Assembly: GCF_026719705.1 (NCBI RefSeq)
Contig: NZ_JAPPRR010000001.1
Coordinates: 124,001 to 188,000, forward strand
Direction: 5' to 3'
Length of the DNA stretch: 64,000 nucleotides
Origin: Pseudokordiimonas caeni
Lineage (GTDB): Bacteria; Pseudomonadota; Alphaproteobacteria; Sphingomonadales; Kordiimonadaceae
In this document: one piece after another, positions 21,138 to 29,621 of the stretch
Numbering within the stretch: position 1 is the stretch's first letter
How the letters are laid out: each line of letters begins with the position of its first letter
Notes under the pieces: generated by a model
What the model was told of the DNA's origin: nothing
What the model saw: only the letters and a program-made list of their open reading frames with translations
Databases searched by the model: none
Made by a program: the position numbers and the translations under genes

Positions 21138-21979
21138 AAGCGTCCGCCGTCTTCCGGCCGCGCGAACAGCGATAGCAGCGCGCCCGGCGTGCCGTTCGCG
21201 ATATTCGCATCGGCTTGGCCAAGGATTTCTCGCACCCGCTCCGCCGCTGTTTGCGCGTCGCTCAGCGTCAACGCACCGGGCGTGTCGCTGCTCGCGGACG
21301 CTTCATCCGTTTCAAAATTCAGGGCAAAGGCCCGCACGCTTTCCAGCCGGTCGTTTCCCGCACCAATGGCAGTGAGCGCATCCGTCGCATTGCCAATGGA
21401 ATCTTCGATAGCAGCAAGGCTTGCCTCGGCGTCTTCGGCGGAGGCAAGCGAGGCGTCGTCGGTGAGGGTCAGAATGTCGCCGCCAAGGCTGAAATCGCGG
21501 CCGCGTACCTCGATCCGGCCGCCCCCCAGAAGCCCGGTCTCGGCGCTTGCAACAGCCTTGTCGCTCGCCAGCAGGTTGGTGCTTTCGAACCCGGCGCCGG
21601 AGATGGCCTCCTTGAGGTCAGCTTTCAGGCTGTTGAATTCGTCGCTGAGTTTGGCTCTGTCCTTGTCGGCAAGGTCCGGGTCTGTCGCGTCGCGTGCCAC
21701 ATCGCGCAGTTTGGCAAGGATGCCTGCGGCCTTGTCACCACCGGCAAGGGCGGCGTCGGTGGTGGCAATGGCCTTGTCCAGCCGTTCCCGCACGCCTGCC
21801 GCGGCTCCGGCGCTGCCGAGCAAGGCTGGGTCCGGCCCCACGGTATCGACCGGAGACCGGCGGGTCGTGCCGGTTTCCGCAAGGCTCGCGGGGTCAAGCT
21901 GATACAGGGGCTTCGGCCGTCCGGTCGCTTGCGGATAGGCGGCGAAAAGCGTCAGATAATCGATATTGCCCACTGCCAT
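21134..21979 (-). CDS. Flagellin-like protein lacking the conserved N-terminus
   Basis: A 281-residue protein, downstream of and related to the flagellin at 22005. The middle and C-terminus are flagellin-like: helical D1-type sequence (LAKLRDVARDATDPDLADKDRAKLSDEFNSL), then a degenerate C-terminal block AERVREILGQADANIANGTPGALLSLF. The N-terminus (MAVGNIDYLTLFAAYPQATG...) replaces the SINTNASA segment that normally packs in the filament core. It may be a minor filament, cap or junction protein or a decaying paralogue. The ribosome site lies far from the ATG, so the start is uncertain. It is probably co-transcribed with the flagellin, 25 bp apart. Confidence 0.65.
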   Translation of the reverse strand: MAVGNIDYLTLFAAYPQATGRPKPLYQLDPASLAETGTTRRSPVDTVGPDPALLGSAGAAAGVRERLDKAIATTDAALAGGDKAAGILAKLRDVARDATDPDLADKDRAKLSDEFNSLKADLKEAISGAGFESTNLLASDKAVASAETGLLGGGRIEVRGRDFSLGGDILTLTDDASLASAEDAEASLAAIEDSIGNATDALTAIGAGNDRLESVRAFALNFETDEASASSDTPGALTLSDAQTAAERVREILGQADANIANGTPGALLSLFARPEDGGRF

Positions 21980-22004
21980 GGGGTGGTGACGCTGTGCGTC
22001 CTCC

Positions 22005-22835
22005 CTATTTCTGGAACAGGCTCAGGATCGACGACGGCTGGCGGTTGGCGATATTGAGCGCTACGATGCCAAGCTGCTCGCGCACGCTGTTTGCCGCCTG
22101 CTGGGCCGAGGTTTTGCCCAGGTTGGCGTCGACAAGGTTGCCGATACCGATTTCCGTGGTGTCGGAAAGCGCCTGGTTGAATTCGCGGGTCTGTTCCAGC
22201 CGCCGCGCACCCGAACCGATGGTCGAGAGGCTTGCCGACACATTGCCGAGCGATTGCTCGATTGCCGCCACCGCATTGGCAGCGTCCGCTGCCGTGCCGA
22301 TCGACGCGTCGGCCGCGAGCGTCACGTTGCCGCCGCCAAGGCTCAGGTCCTGATTGGCGATGCTGAAGGTCTCGCTGCCATCCTGATTGGTGATGGCCGC
22401 AATGTCACCGCCTCCGGCTTCCACGGCGTTGGTGCCGTTGAAGGAGGCGCTTTTCACCACCTGGCCGATCTGGTCGCGCAGCGAAGCGAATTCATTATTG
22501 AGCGCCTGACGGCTGGCGTCATCGAGGCCCGGATCGCGCGCCGCGACAGCCTTTTCCTTCAGTTGCAGCAGAAGGTCGCTCACCTGATTGCCGGCAGCTT
22601 CGGCGACACTGGCGGTTGAAAGCGCACGGTCAAGTGAATCGCCCGATGCACCAAGACCGCCAACCTCACCCAGAAGCTTCTGGGCGATGGCGAAGGTGGC
22701 GGCATCGTCCTTCGGGCCGTTCACCTTCTTGCCGGTGGAAATCTGGTTGTTGGTCGACAGGGTCGAGGACTGGCTGCGATTGAGATTCTGCAGGCCGCCG
22801 AGCGACGAAGCATTCGTATTGATGGAATTGACCAT
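22005..22835 (-). CDS. Flagellin
   Basis: A 276-residue short flagellin of the alphaproteobacterial type. The conserved N-terminal D0/D1 helix is present (MVNSINTNASSLGGLQNLNRS, then STGKKVNGPKDDAA), as is the C-terminal helix (SVREQLGIVALNIANRQPSSILSLF). The variable centre is small. Subunits are exported through the flagellar type III system and polymerise into the filament. The ATG at 22835 follows GAGGAGAG. The gene heads a two-gene unit with the flagellin-like paralogue, and a hairpin lies in its leader. Confidence 0.93.
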   Translation of the reverse strand: MVNSINTNASSLGGLQNLNRSQSSTLSTNNQISTGKKVNGPKDDAATFAIAQKLLGEVGGLGASGDSLDRALSTASVAEAAGNQVSDLLLQLKEKAVAARDPGLDDASRQALNNEFASLRDQIGQVVKSASFNGTNAVEAGGGDIAAITNQDGSETFSIANQDLSLGGGNVTLAADASIGTAADAANAVAAIEQSLGNVSASLSTIGSGARRLEQTREFNQALSDTTEIGIGNLVDANLGKTSAQQAANSVREQLGIVALNIANRQPSSILSLFQK

Positions 22836-22861
22836 GGGGCGTCACTCTCCTCTGAAAAACA

Positions 22862-22893
22862 GGCACCGCCGGAACCTTGTGGTTCGGCGTGCC
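22862..22893 (-). promoter_or_regulatory. Hairpin in the flagellin leader
   Basis: About 13 bp of imperfect stem (GGCAC...GAACC-ttgt-GGTTC...GTGCC, two single-base bulges) lies 27-58 nt upstream of the flagellin start. In some alphaproteobacteria flagellin mRNA leaders are bound by FlbT; this hairpin is a candidate for such control, by inference only. Confidence 0.45.
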
Positions 22894-23095
22894 AGCACCC
22901 GTATTGACCCGAGGCCGAGTATAACAGAGCCGGATCGCGGCTGGAAGATTTGGGGAAATTTTTACAGGCATCAGGCCGATCAGCGCCTTGGCCCTTGTAA
23001 TTGGATTATATCGGTTTGATATTATGCTTTATCCGCCAAAGAAGCCCGGATGCGGGCCGGGCGGGGCTGACAGCGAAGGAACAAGGGGAATAGAA

Positions 23096-23317
23096 ATGAA
23101 TCCGTTTGAAATGGTTGCGATCATCGTGATCGTCGTGGCGGTTGCCGGCATGGTCCGCAGCCATCACCGCACGCAAGCCGCGCGGGCCGAGCGCCCCGCA
23201 GGACCGGACGCCGAAACAGCGGCCCGCCTCAATGCGCTTGAAGAACGCATCCGTGTCCTGGAGCGCATCGCGACCGACAAACGCTCCCGCCTTTCGGACG
23301 AGATCGACAGCCTTTGA
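23096..23317 (+). CDS. Small membrane protein resembling PspB
   Basis: A 73-residue protein with one N-terminal membrane helix (about 5-21: EMVAIIVIVVAVAGMV), a short basic stretch, and a C-terminal amphipathic helix (LNALEERIRVLERIATDKRSRLSDEIDSL) likely to form a coiled coil. Length, layout and the RIRVLERIATD block match the phage-shock-protein B family, which with PspC senses envelope stress; neither pspA nor pspC is visible here. The ATG at 23096, after AAGGGGAATAGAA, is preferred to the open frame upstream. Confidence 0.75.
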   Translation: MNPFEMVAIIVIVVAVAGMVRSHHRTQAARAERPAGPDAETAARLNALEERIRVLERIATDKRSRLSDEIDSL

Positions 23318-23362
23318 GGGCGTCCGGCATCCGTTCAAACTGATGATACGGGAGGGGAAGCC

Positions 23363-23713
23363 ATGCCCAGATTTCTAGCCGTCTATACGATGAAAGCGGA
23401 AAATGTCGCGCGCTTCCGCGAACTGCCGAAGGTCGAGCAGGATGCCATTGATAACGCTGGCCTTCCCGCGTGGGCGGCATGGGAGGAAAAGAACGCCGCC
23501 GCACTTATTGACCGTGGCGGGATGGTCGGCAAAACGACTCGCATCACCCGCGACGGCATCGCCCCCGCCACGAACGATTTTTGCGGCTATGTGATTGTCG
23601 AGGCTGAAACAGCCGAGGCCGCCGCCCGCCTGTTCGAAGATCATCCGCACTTCAATATTTTCCCCGGTGACGGCGTGGACATCATGCCCTTCGTCACGGA
23701 GCCACCCGCCTGA
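23363..23713 (+). CDS. YCII-like small cytoplasmic protein
   Basis: A 116-residue protein that looks like a ferredoxin-fold dimer of the YCII/DGPF-like type. It has an N-terminal strand MPRFLAVYTM, a central GGMVGKTTRITRDG, and a C-terminal VIVEAETAEAAARLFEDHPHFNIFPG, in which the A.LF.DHPHF block is characteristic. No signal or membrane segment. GGGAGGGGAAGCC precedes the ATG. It is 45 bp after the PspB-like gene on the same strand, but a functional link is not evident. The enzyme activity, if any, is unknown. Confidence 0.65.
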   Translation: MPRFLAVYTMKAENVARFRELPKVEQDAIDNAGLPAWAAWEEKNAAALIDRGGMVGKTTRITRDGIAPATNDFCGYVIVEAETAEAAARLFEDHPHFNIFPGDGVDIMPFVTEPPA

Positions 23714-23789
23714 TATGCAGGTGGGCTTCCGAAATCAGATTTTGCTACCCACAGGGGCGACCATTTGCTAGGTAGCCCCTGCGTGGTCG

Positions 23790-23866
23790 GGGCCTGTAGC
23801 TCAGTTGGTTAGAGCTGGCCGCTCATAACGGCTTGGTCGGGGGTTCGAGTCCCTCCGGGCCCACCA
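23790..23866 (+). tRNA. tRNA with anticodon CAT (Ile2 or elongator Met)
   Basis: A 77-nt cloverleaf closes completely: acceptor GGGCCTG/CGGGCCC with discriminator A and encoded CCA, D-stem GCTC/GAGC, anticodon stem GGCCG/CGGCT with loop CTCATAA, variable TGGTC, T-stem GGGGG/CCCTC with loop TTCGAGT. The first base pair is G-C and the anticodon stem lacks the three G-C pairs of initiators, so it is not tRNA-fMet. The TTGGTC stretch after the anticodon stem resembles tRNA-Ile2, whose C34 is changed to lysidine by TilS; elongator Met remains possible. Confidence 0.95.
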
Positions 23867-23930
23867 CGCCCCAAGTTTCCTGCAAATTCAATGTCAGTGC
23901 GCGTGCCGATGAAATTTCCCTTGCATAAAA

Positions 23931-23942
23931 GAACGAACGTTC
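23931..23942. promoter_or_regulatory. Putative TetR operator upstream of the RND operon
   Basis: GAACGAACGTTC contains the perfect palindrome GAACGTTC (23935-23942) plus an extra GAAC half-site. It lies 33 bp before the TetR start, overlapping the likely promoter. This fits autoregulation of the tetR-RND operon. Confidence 0.5.
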
Positions 23943-23974
23943 ATATTTATATCGCGCCGAAAACAGGATGAAAA

Positions 23975-24529
23975 ATGTCCCGGACCCGAAAGATCACGAC
24001 AGACGATATTCTTGATGCCGCAGAGCGCGTGGTGGCCCGCCTTGGGGCTGCCGCGCTCTCCATCGATGCGGTGGCGCAGGAAGCCGGTGTCAGCAAAAGC
24101 CGGGTTGTCTATGATCACAAATCGAAGTCCGGCCTTCTCGAGGCGCTGATCGAGCGCCAGATCGGGCGGGAGCAGGAACGGCAGGAAGCGGCGATCAAGG
24201 CCGCGGCGGATACACCGCACCCCGAACTTTTCGGTCGCATCGCCGGCGCCGCGCGTACGTTGAACGAAGTGGACAAGGCCGTTGCCATGGCCGTGTGCGC
24301 CTCAATGTCCGGCGAGCAAAAGGTGCAGGAGCAGATCCGCGACTGGGTCGAAGCGGATTTGAAGGCGATGGCCGATGGCCCGCGCCCGAAAGCCGCCCTG
24401 ATGGCCTATCTGGCGCTGGGCGGCTTTTGCAATACGGAATTTTTCAGCTTCTACCGTTGGGGTGAAGCCGAGAAGCAGGAGATTCTGGAAGGGATACGCA
24501 AGATTTACATATCCTTCCCGGAAGACTAG
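23975..24529 (+). CDS. TetR-family repressor of the RND efflux operon
   Basis: A 184-residue TetR regulator. The N-terminal DNA-binding domain (about 5-55: TTDDILDAAERVVARLGAAALSIDAVAQEAGVSKSRVVYDHKSK) is followed by a helical ligand-binding domain. It starts with ATG after AACAGGATGAAAA and lies 52 bp upstream of the adaptor gene of an RND pump in the same direction, so it probably represses the whole operon until a toxic compound binds it. The inducer cannot be deduced. Confidence 0.9.
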   Translation: MSRTRKITTDDILDAAERVVARLGAAALSIDAVAQEAGVSKSRVVYDHKSKSGLLEALIERQIGREQERQEAAIKAAADTPHPELFGRIAGAARTLNEVDKAVAMAVCASMSGEQKVQEQIRDWVEADLKAMADGPRPKAALMAYLALGGFCNTEFFSFYRWGEAEKQEILEGIRKIYISFPED

Positions 24530-24581
24530 AGTAACCCCCCCGAAGTCACCAGAGAGTGGCTCGTCAATAAAGGAAACTTTC

Positions 24582-25757
24582 ATGGACAGCAGGATAAAGG
24601 CACACCTCAAGGTGTGTTTGGTCTCATCTATCTTCATTTTTGCGGGCCTTCAGGGGGCCGCAGCCCAGTTTGGCGGGGAAATGCCCCCACCGGCGGTTGG
24701 TGTTGTCGAGGTCAAGGCCGCGACCGTGCCGGTCGTGAGCGAGCTTCCGGGCCGGATTGCCGCGACGCGCGTCGCCGAGGTGCGGCCGCAGGTGTCGGGC
24801 ATCCTCAAGGAACGGGTGTTCGAGCAAGGCGCACGGGTGAAAGCGGGCGACGTTCTGTTCCGTATCGATCCCGCCATGTTCAAGGTGCGGGTGGCGAGTG
24901 CCGAGGCTTCGCTGGAGCGCGCCAAGGCAGCCGATGCCAACGCCAAGCTGCAGCTTGAACGCCAGCGCGTCCTTCTGGAAAAGAAAGTGGCAAGCCAGGC
25001 AGCCTATGACAGCGCCGTGGCGGCGTCTGCGCAGGCCGAGGCCGATGTTGCCTTCGCCAAGGCCGCGGTTGCCGAAGCAAAAATCAATCTCGCCTACACG
25101 GAAATCCGCGCCCCTATCAGCGGCGTCATCGGCGGTGCGCTTGTCACCGAAGGCGCACTGGTGACGGCGGAAGGAGCTGAAAGCCTCGCGCTTATCCAGC
25201 AGGTTGACCCGGTCTATGCCGACTTCACCCAGTCCGCCGACGAGCTTCTGGCGCTGAAGCGTGCAGTGGCCGATGGCCGGCTGGAAAGTACGGCGGAAGG
25301 CGACGCCCGCGTGTCGCTCGTGCTGGGCGATGGCACCGATTATGGCCGGGCGGGCAAGCTGCTGTTCTCGACCGCCAATGTCGATCCCGGCACCGGGCAG
25401 GTGACGCTTCGGGCCGAGTTTCCAAACGACAGCCGCGATCTTCTGCCCGGCATGTATGTGCGGGTGAAGATCGAGCAGGCCGTGCGTCAGGGCGCGATCA
25501 CCGTGCCGCAGCGCGCTGTTTTCTGGACCGACACCGGCGCCCCGCAGGTTTATGTGGTGAATGCCGAAGGTGTCGCCGAAGTGCGGCCCGTCACGCTCGG
25601 ATCTGCGAGCGGCTCAAGCTGGGTCGTGGAGGACGGTCTTGCGGACGGCGCCACGGTCATCGTGAATGGTGTCCAGAAGGTGCAGCCCGGCGGCAAGGTG
25701 ATGGCCGAACCCTGGTCACGGCCTGAAGGCAGCACACTCGCACAGCGTGCGGAGTAA
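24582..25757 (+). CDS. RND efflux periplasmic adaptor (AcrA/MexA type)
   Basis: A 391-residue membrane-fusion protein. The signal peptide (about 10-28) is followed by the barrel-sandwich hybrid/lipoyl halves (GRIAATRVAEVRPQVSGIL, then APISGVIGGALVTEGALV), a helical hairpin between them (about 100-165), a beta-barrel and a membrane-proximal domain. It links the inner-membrane pump to an outer-membrane channel; no tolC-like gene is in the operon, so the channel is presumably shared. No lipobox Cys is apparent after the signal. The start at 24582 has AAAGGAAACTTTC upstream; the long upstream open frame overlaps tetR and is rejected. Confidence 0.94.
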   Translation: MDSRIKAHLKVCLVSSIFIFAGLQGAAAQFGGEMPPPAVGVVEVKAATVPVVSELPGRIAATRVAEVRPQVSGILKERVFEQGARVKAGDVLFRIDPAMFKVRVASAEASLERAKAADANAKLQLERQRVLLEKKVASQAAYDSAVAASAQAEADVAFAKAAVAEAKINLAYTEIRAPISGVIGGALVTEGALVTAEGAESLALIQQVDPVYADFTQSADELLALKRAVADGRLESTAEGDARVSLVLGDGTDYGRAGKLLFSTANVDPGTGQVTLRAEFPNDSRDLLPGMYVRVKIEQAVRQGAITVPQRAVFWTDTGAPQVYVVNAEGVAEVRPVTLGSASGSSWVVEDGLADGATVIVNGVQKVQPGGKVMAEPWSRPEGSTLAQRAE

Positions 25758-25763
25758 GCGACA

Positions 25764-28700
25764 ATGGCACAATTTTTCATCTCGAGGCCCATCCTCGCAT
25801 GGGTCTTCGCCATCTTCATCACGCTCGCCGGGATCATCGCGATCCCGCAGCTGCCCGTTGCGCAATATCCGAAGGTTGCCCCACCGCAGCTGACGATTGC
25901 CACCTCCTATCCCGGTGCCTCGCCGCAGGAGATTTATCAGGCAGTCACCCGCCCGATCGAGGACGAGCTGAACGGTGTTGAAGGCCTGATGTATTTTGAA
26001 TCCGCGTCCGATACGTCGGGGTCGGTTTCGATCACGGCGACCTTTTTTGCAGGCACCGACATCGATCAGGCATCGGTGGATGTGCAGAATGCGATCCGCC
26101 GGGTGGAACCGCGCCTGCCGAACACGGTAAAGCAGCAGGGTATCGCGGTCGATGAAGCCAGCACCGGCTTCCTGATGGTGGTTTCCCTGCAATCGACCGA
26201 TGGCACGCGCGACGAAGTGGCGCTTGGCGACTATGTGAACCGCAACATCATCGGCGAGCTTCGCCGGCTGGACGGCGTCGGCAAGGCCCAGTTCTTTTCG
26301 AGCCAGCGGGCGCTTCGCGTGTGGATCGATCCCGATAAGCTTGTGGGCTATAGTCTGACGGCGGAGGACGTGAATGCCGCCATCGCCGCCCAGAACGCGC
26401 AGGTCGCGGCCGGCCAGATCGGCGCGCTGCCAAGCCCTGTGGTGCAGGACCTGACGGCGACAGTGATCGTCAAGGGCCAGCTTTCCACGGTCGAACAGTT
26501 CGGCAATATCGTGCTGCGCGCCAATGCGGACGGCTCTACCGTCAAGCTGAAGGATGTGGCGCGGGTCGAGCAGGGTGCGGAGCTTTATAACTTCTCCAGC
26601 CGCCTCAACGGGCAGTCGAGCGCCGCGCTTGGTATCCAGCTATCAACCACGGGCAACGCCATGGCGGTGTCGGCTGCGGTGCGCGACAAGATGGAGGAGC
26701 TTTCCCGCTTCTTCCCCGAAGGCGTTGAATACAAGATCCCCTATGATACCAGCCCGTTCGTTTCGGCCTCCATCAAGAAGGTGGTTGAAACGCTCATTGA
26801 GGCGATGGTCCTTGTCTTCATCGTCATGTTCGTCTTCCTGCAAAATCTGCGTTACACGCTGATCCCCACGCTTGTGGTGCCGGTTGCCCTCCTTGGCACC
26901 TGTGCCGTGATGTATGCGACGGGCTTCTCGATCAACGTGCTGACGATGTTTGCCATGGTCCTCGCCATCGGTATCCTTGTGGATGACGCCATCGTGGTGG
27001 TTGAAAACGTCGAACGCATCATGGCGGAGGAAGGCCTTCCCCCCGAAGCGGCGACCCGCAAGGCAATGGGCCAGATCACCGGGGCGATCCTCGGGATCAC
27101 ACTGGTGCTTGCCAGCGTCTTCATCCCGATGGCTTTCTTCCCGGGCTCGACCGGTATCATCTACCGCCAGTTCAGCCTGACGATGGTCGTCTCGATCCTC
27201 TTCTCGGCCTTCCTTGCGCTGTCGCTCACGCCCGCGCTTTGTGCCACCTTCTTGAAGCCGATCGAGAAGGGGCATCATCACAAGACGGGCCTTGGCGGCT
27301 GGTTCAACCGCGCGTTCGAACGCATGGCTGCCGGCTATTCCGGGCGGGTGGCTGGCATCGTGCGCAAGACCGGGCGCATGATGGGTGTCTATCTCGCGCT
27401 TCTTGTGGGGCTTGGCTATCTGTTCATGCAGCTCCCCACGGCTTTCGTGCCGGACGAGGATCAGGGCTTCCTGATCGTCGATATCCAGGGGCCGCCCGAG
27501 GCCAGTGCCAACCGCACGCTTTCGTCGATCAAGGAGATCGAGGCGATCTTCATGGCGGAACCGGCGGTCGACAGTGTGGTGGCGATCCAGGGCTTCAGCT
27601 TCTCGGGGAACGGTGCCAACGCCGCCCTTGCCTTCGTGCCGCTGAAGGACTGGTCCGAACGCGGTGAGGGCGATGCAGCGCAGGATATCGCCAACCGGGC
27701 GAATATGAAGCTGTTCGGGCTGAAGGATGCCCGCACCTTCGCGCTCTCGCCGCCGCCTATCGAGGGCTTCGGGGCAACCGGTGGCTTCTCCTTCCGCCTG
27801 CAGGATCGTGGCGGGCTCGGGCAGGCGGCGCTTTCCGCCGCGGCGGGCCAGCTGATGCAGCTGGCGTCGCAAAGCGAAATCCTCACCGGCATGCGGATCG
27901 AAGGCTTGCCGGACGCTGCGCAGGTGATGCTGGTGATCGACCGCGAGAAGGCGAATGCGCTCGGCGTCACCTTCGCCGATATCAATGCCACGATCACCAC
28001 CAACATGGGCTCGTCCTATATCAACGACTATCCGAACGCTGGCCGCATGCAGCGCGTGATCGTGCAGGCAGAGGCGACGAAGCGGATGCAGGTCGAGGAT
28101 ATCCTGCGGCTGAACGTGCGGAACGCCAGCGGTGATATGGTGCCCCTGTCGGCCTTCGCGATTGCTGAATGGCAGAAGGGCCCGCCGCAGATCATCGGCT
28201 ATAACGGCTATCCGACCGTGCGGATTTCGGGTGCACCCGCGCCCGGTCAGTCCTCGGGCGATGCGATGGCGGAGATCGAGCGTCTGGCGGCCCAGCTGCC
28301 GGAAGGCTTCGGTTACGAATGGACAGGCCAGTCGCTGGAGGAAATCAGCTCGGGTTCGCAGGCGCCGCTTCTGTTCGCGCTCAGCATCCTGTTCGTTTTC
28401 CTGCTGCTTTCGGGGCTTTATGAAAGCTGGTCGATCCCGTTTGCGGTGATGCTTGTGGTGCCGCTTGGCGTCATTGGCTCGGTGATGGCCATGATGCTGC
28501 GCGACATGCCGAACGACCTGTATTTCAAGGTGGGGCTCATCGCCATCATCGGCCTCAGCGCCAAGAATGCGATCCTGATTGTCGAGTTCGCGAAGGACTA
28601 TTTCGCGCAAGGGAAATCGCTGATGGAGTCGGCGCTTGAAGCGGCCAAAATCCGCTTCCGCCCGATCATCATGACTTCGCTTGCTTTCACGCTTGGTGTG

Positions 28701-28877
28701 CTGCCGCTCGCCATCGCGACGGGGCCGAGTGCGGCGAGCCAGAATGCCATCGGCACCGGGGTGCTCGGCGGCATGATCACCGCGACCATCCTTGCCATCT
28801 ATTTTGTGCCGGCCTTCTTCGTGTTCGTGCTGAAAATGCTGAAGACGAAGCGCCCGACCGAAGGCAACGACGCCTGA
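25764..28877 (+). CDS. RND multidrug efflux pump (AcrB/HAE1 family)
   Basis: A 1037-residue inner-membrane proton-driven pump with the full AcrB layout: MAQFFISRPILAWVFAIFI at the N-terminus, two large periplasmic loops (about 30-335 and 560-870) and twelve membrane helices. The proton-relay pair Asp407-Asp408 (GILVDDAIVVVENVER) falls at the same positions as in E. coli AcrB. It extrudes hydrophobic compounds through the adaptor encoded 6 bp upstream. Third gene of the tetR-adaptor-pump operon; substrate range is not predictable. Confidence 0.96.
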   Translation: MAQFFISRPILAWVFAIFITLAGIIAIPQLPVAQYPKVAPPQLTIATSYPGASPQEIYQAVTRPIEDELNGVEGLMYFESASDTSGSVSITATFFAGTDIDQASVDVQNAIRRVEPRLPNTVKQQGIAVDEASTGFLMVVSLQSTDGTRDEVALGDYVNRNIIGELRRLDGVGKAQFFSSQRALRVWIDPDKLVGYSLTAEDVNAAIAAQNAQVAAGQIGALPSPVVQDLTATVIVKGQLSTVEQFGNIVLRANADGSTVKLKDVARVEQGAELYNFSSRLNGQSSAALGIQLSTTGNAMAVSAAVRDKMEELSRFFPEGVEYKIPYDTSPFVSASIKKVVETLIEAMVLVFIVMFVFLQNLRYTLIPTLVVPVALLGTCAVMYATGFSINVLTMFAMVLAIGILVDDAIVVVENVERIMAEEGLPPEAATRKAMGQITGAILGITLVLASVFIPMAFFPGSTGIIYRQFSLTMVVSILFSAFLALSLTPALCATFLKPIEKGHHHKTGLGGWFNRAFERMAAGYSGRVAGIVRKTGRMMGVYLALLVGLGYLFMQLPTAFVPDEDQGFLIVDIQGPPEASANRTLSSIKEIEAIFMAEPAVDSVVAIQGFSFSGNGANAALAFVPLKDWSERGEGDAAQDIANRANMKLFGLKDARTFALSPPPIEGFGATGGFSFRLQDRGGLGQAALSAAAGQLMQLASQSEILTGMRIEGLPDAAQVMLVIDREKANALGVTFADINATITTNMGSSYINDYPNAGRMQRVIVQAEATKRMQVEDILRLNVRNASGDMVPLSAFAIAEWQKGPPQIIGYNGYPTVRISGAPAPGQSSGDAMAEIERLAAQLPEGFGYEWTGQSLEEISSGSQAPLLFALSILFVFLLLSGLYESWSIPFAVMLVVPLGVIGSVMAMMLRDMPNDLYFKVGLIAIIGLSAKNAILIVEFAKDYFAQGKSLMESALEAAKIRFRPIIMTSLAFTLGVLPLAIATGPSAASQNAIGTGVLGGMITATILAIYFVPAFFVFVLKMLKTKRPTEGNDA

Positions 28878-28886
28878 TCAAAGCTT

Positions 28887-28912
28887 CGGGGAAGTGATCC
28901 GTCACTTCCCCG
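28887..28912. terminator. Hairpin between convergent RND and DUF2306 genes
   Basis: CGGGGAAGTGA-tccg-TCACTTCCCCG is a perfect 11-bp stem with a four-base loop. The stop codon of the minus-strand gene lies in its right arm. The T-run is weak (CTTTC on the plus side), so termination efficiency is uncertain. Confidence 0.65.
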
Positions 28913-29516
28913 CTTTCAGCGGGCGGACGATCAGATATTCCGCCAAAGTCAGGTTCGGGATCCAGCAGAGCCATGCGATGGCCGTATAGGCACTGTCAAA
29001 CGCGGCCCCTTCGGCCCCGCCGGTGGCAACCATGAAGAACACCAGATAAAACCTGAGCGTGACGGCCGCGAGCGTGAGCGCGAAGGAGCGGATCATCCAG
29101 ATCCGGTGCTGCAGTTGGTCGCGCCGACTGATGGCGACCACCGCCATTACAGGCGTGATGATCCAGCCAGCCGCCAGCAACAGGAACCCTGTTGAGGCAA
29201 TCCCCGATGACGGTGAATTGAGCGCCAGAGCTATGCTGCCCGCCGCCCCCAGAAGGCACGAGATGACATAAAGCCATCCGGTGCCCCGATGCACGATCGG
29301 CCAGCGTGTGCGGAGCCGGGCCGAGAACTGGAAACCGCCGACCAGAAGTGCGAGCGGCGAAAACACGAAATGGAAAAAGGCACCAAGCGTGTTGTGATGA
29401 AGGTGGAACCCCGCCGGCTCGCTGTCGTCGGGCCAGATACCCAGAAAGAACCGCCAGGATAGGATTGCGGTCGCACCCGCCACCAGCAGCATGAGGATAT
29501 AGAGCCTTCTTGTCAT
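28902..29516 (-). CDS. DUF2306 integral membrane protein
   Basis: A 204-residue protein with about six membrane helices. The conserved His-rich features of the DUF2306 family are present: HLHHNTLGAFFHF, the run RWPIVHRGTGWLYV, and RRDQLQHRIWMIRSFALT. These His residues, arranged as in cytochrome b561-like proteins, may bind haem or metal, but the family has no assigned function. The ATG at 29516 (MTRRLYILM) is preferred to the upstream start because the extra 20 residues are charged and unlike the family. It lies downstream of the MipA/OmpV gene on the same strand. Confidence 0.85.
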   Translation of the reverse strand: MTRRLYILMLLVAGATAILSWRFFLGIWPDDSEPAGFHLHHNTLGAFFHFVFSPLALLVGGFQFSARLRTRWPIVHRGTGWLYVISCLLGAAGSIALALNSPSSGIASTGFLLLAAGWIITPVMAVVAISRRDQLQHRIWMIRSFALTLAAVTLRFYLVFFMVATGGAEGAAFDSAYTAIAWLCWIPNLTLAEYLIVRPLKAGK

Positions 29517-29621
29517 GGGTCGTCTTTCGTTGCTGCGTTGGGGGGGATCAGTCCGGCGGGGTTCGCACCCCGCCACCAGCCCGCAGGGGCGCGGGTGGCA
29601 GCAGGGATGCGGCTGGGGGGC

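Noticed and set aside
22836-22960. Sigma-54 promoter upstream of the flagellin gene
   Set aside because: A TGGCACG element is present on the minus strand, but no GC element sits at the required distance.
23790-23866. Reading the CAT tRNA as initiator tRNA-fMet
   Set aside because: The first acceptor pair is a normal G-C and the anticodon stem lacks the three consecutive G-C pairs of initiators.
26643-28610. Open frame of 655 codons opposite the RND pump gene
   Set aside because: Antisense shadow of a certain gene; its composition (His/Arg/Asp-rich) is typical of such shadows.
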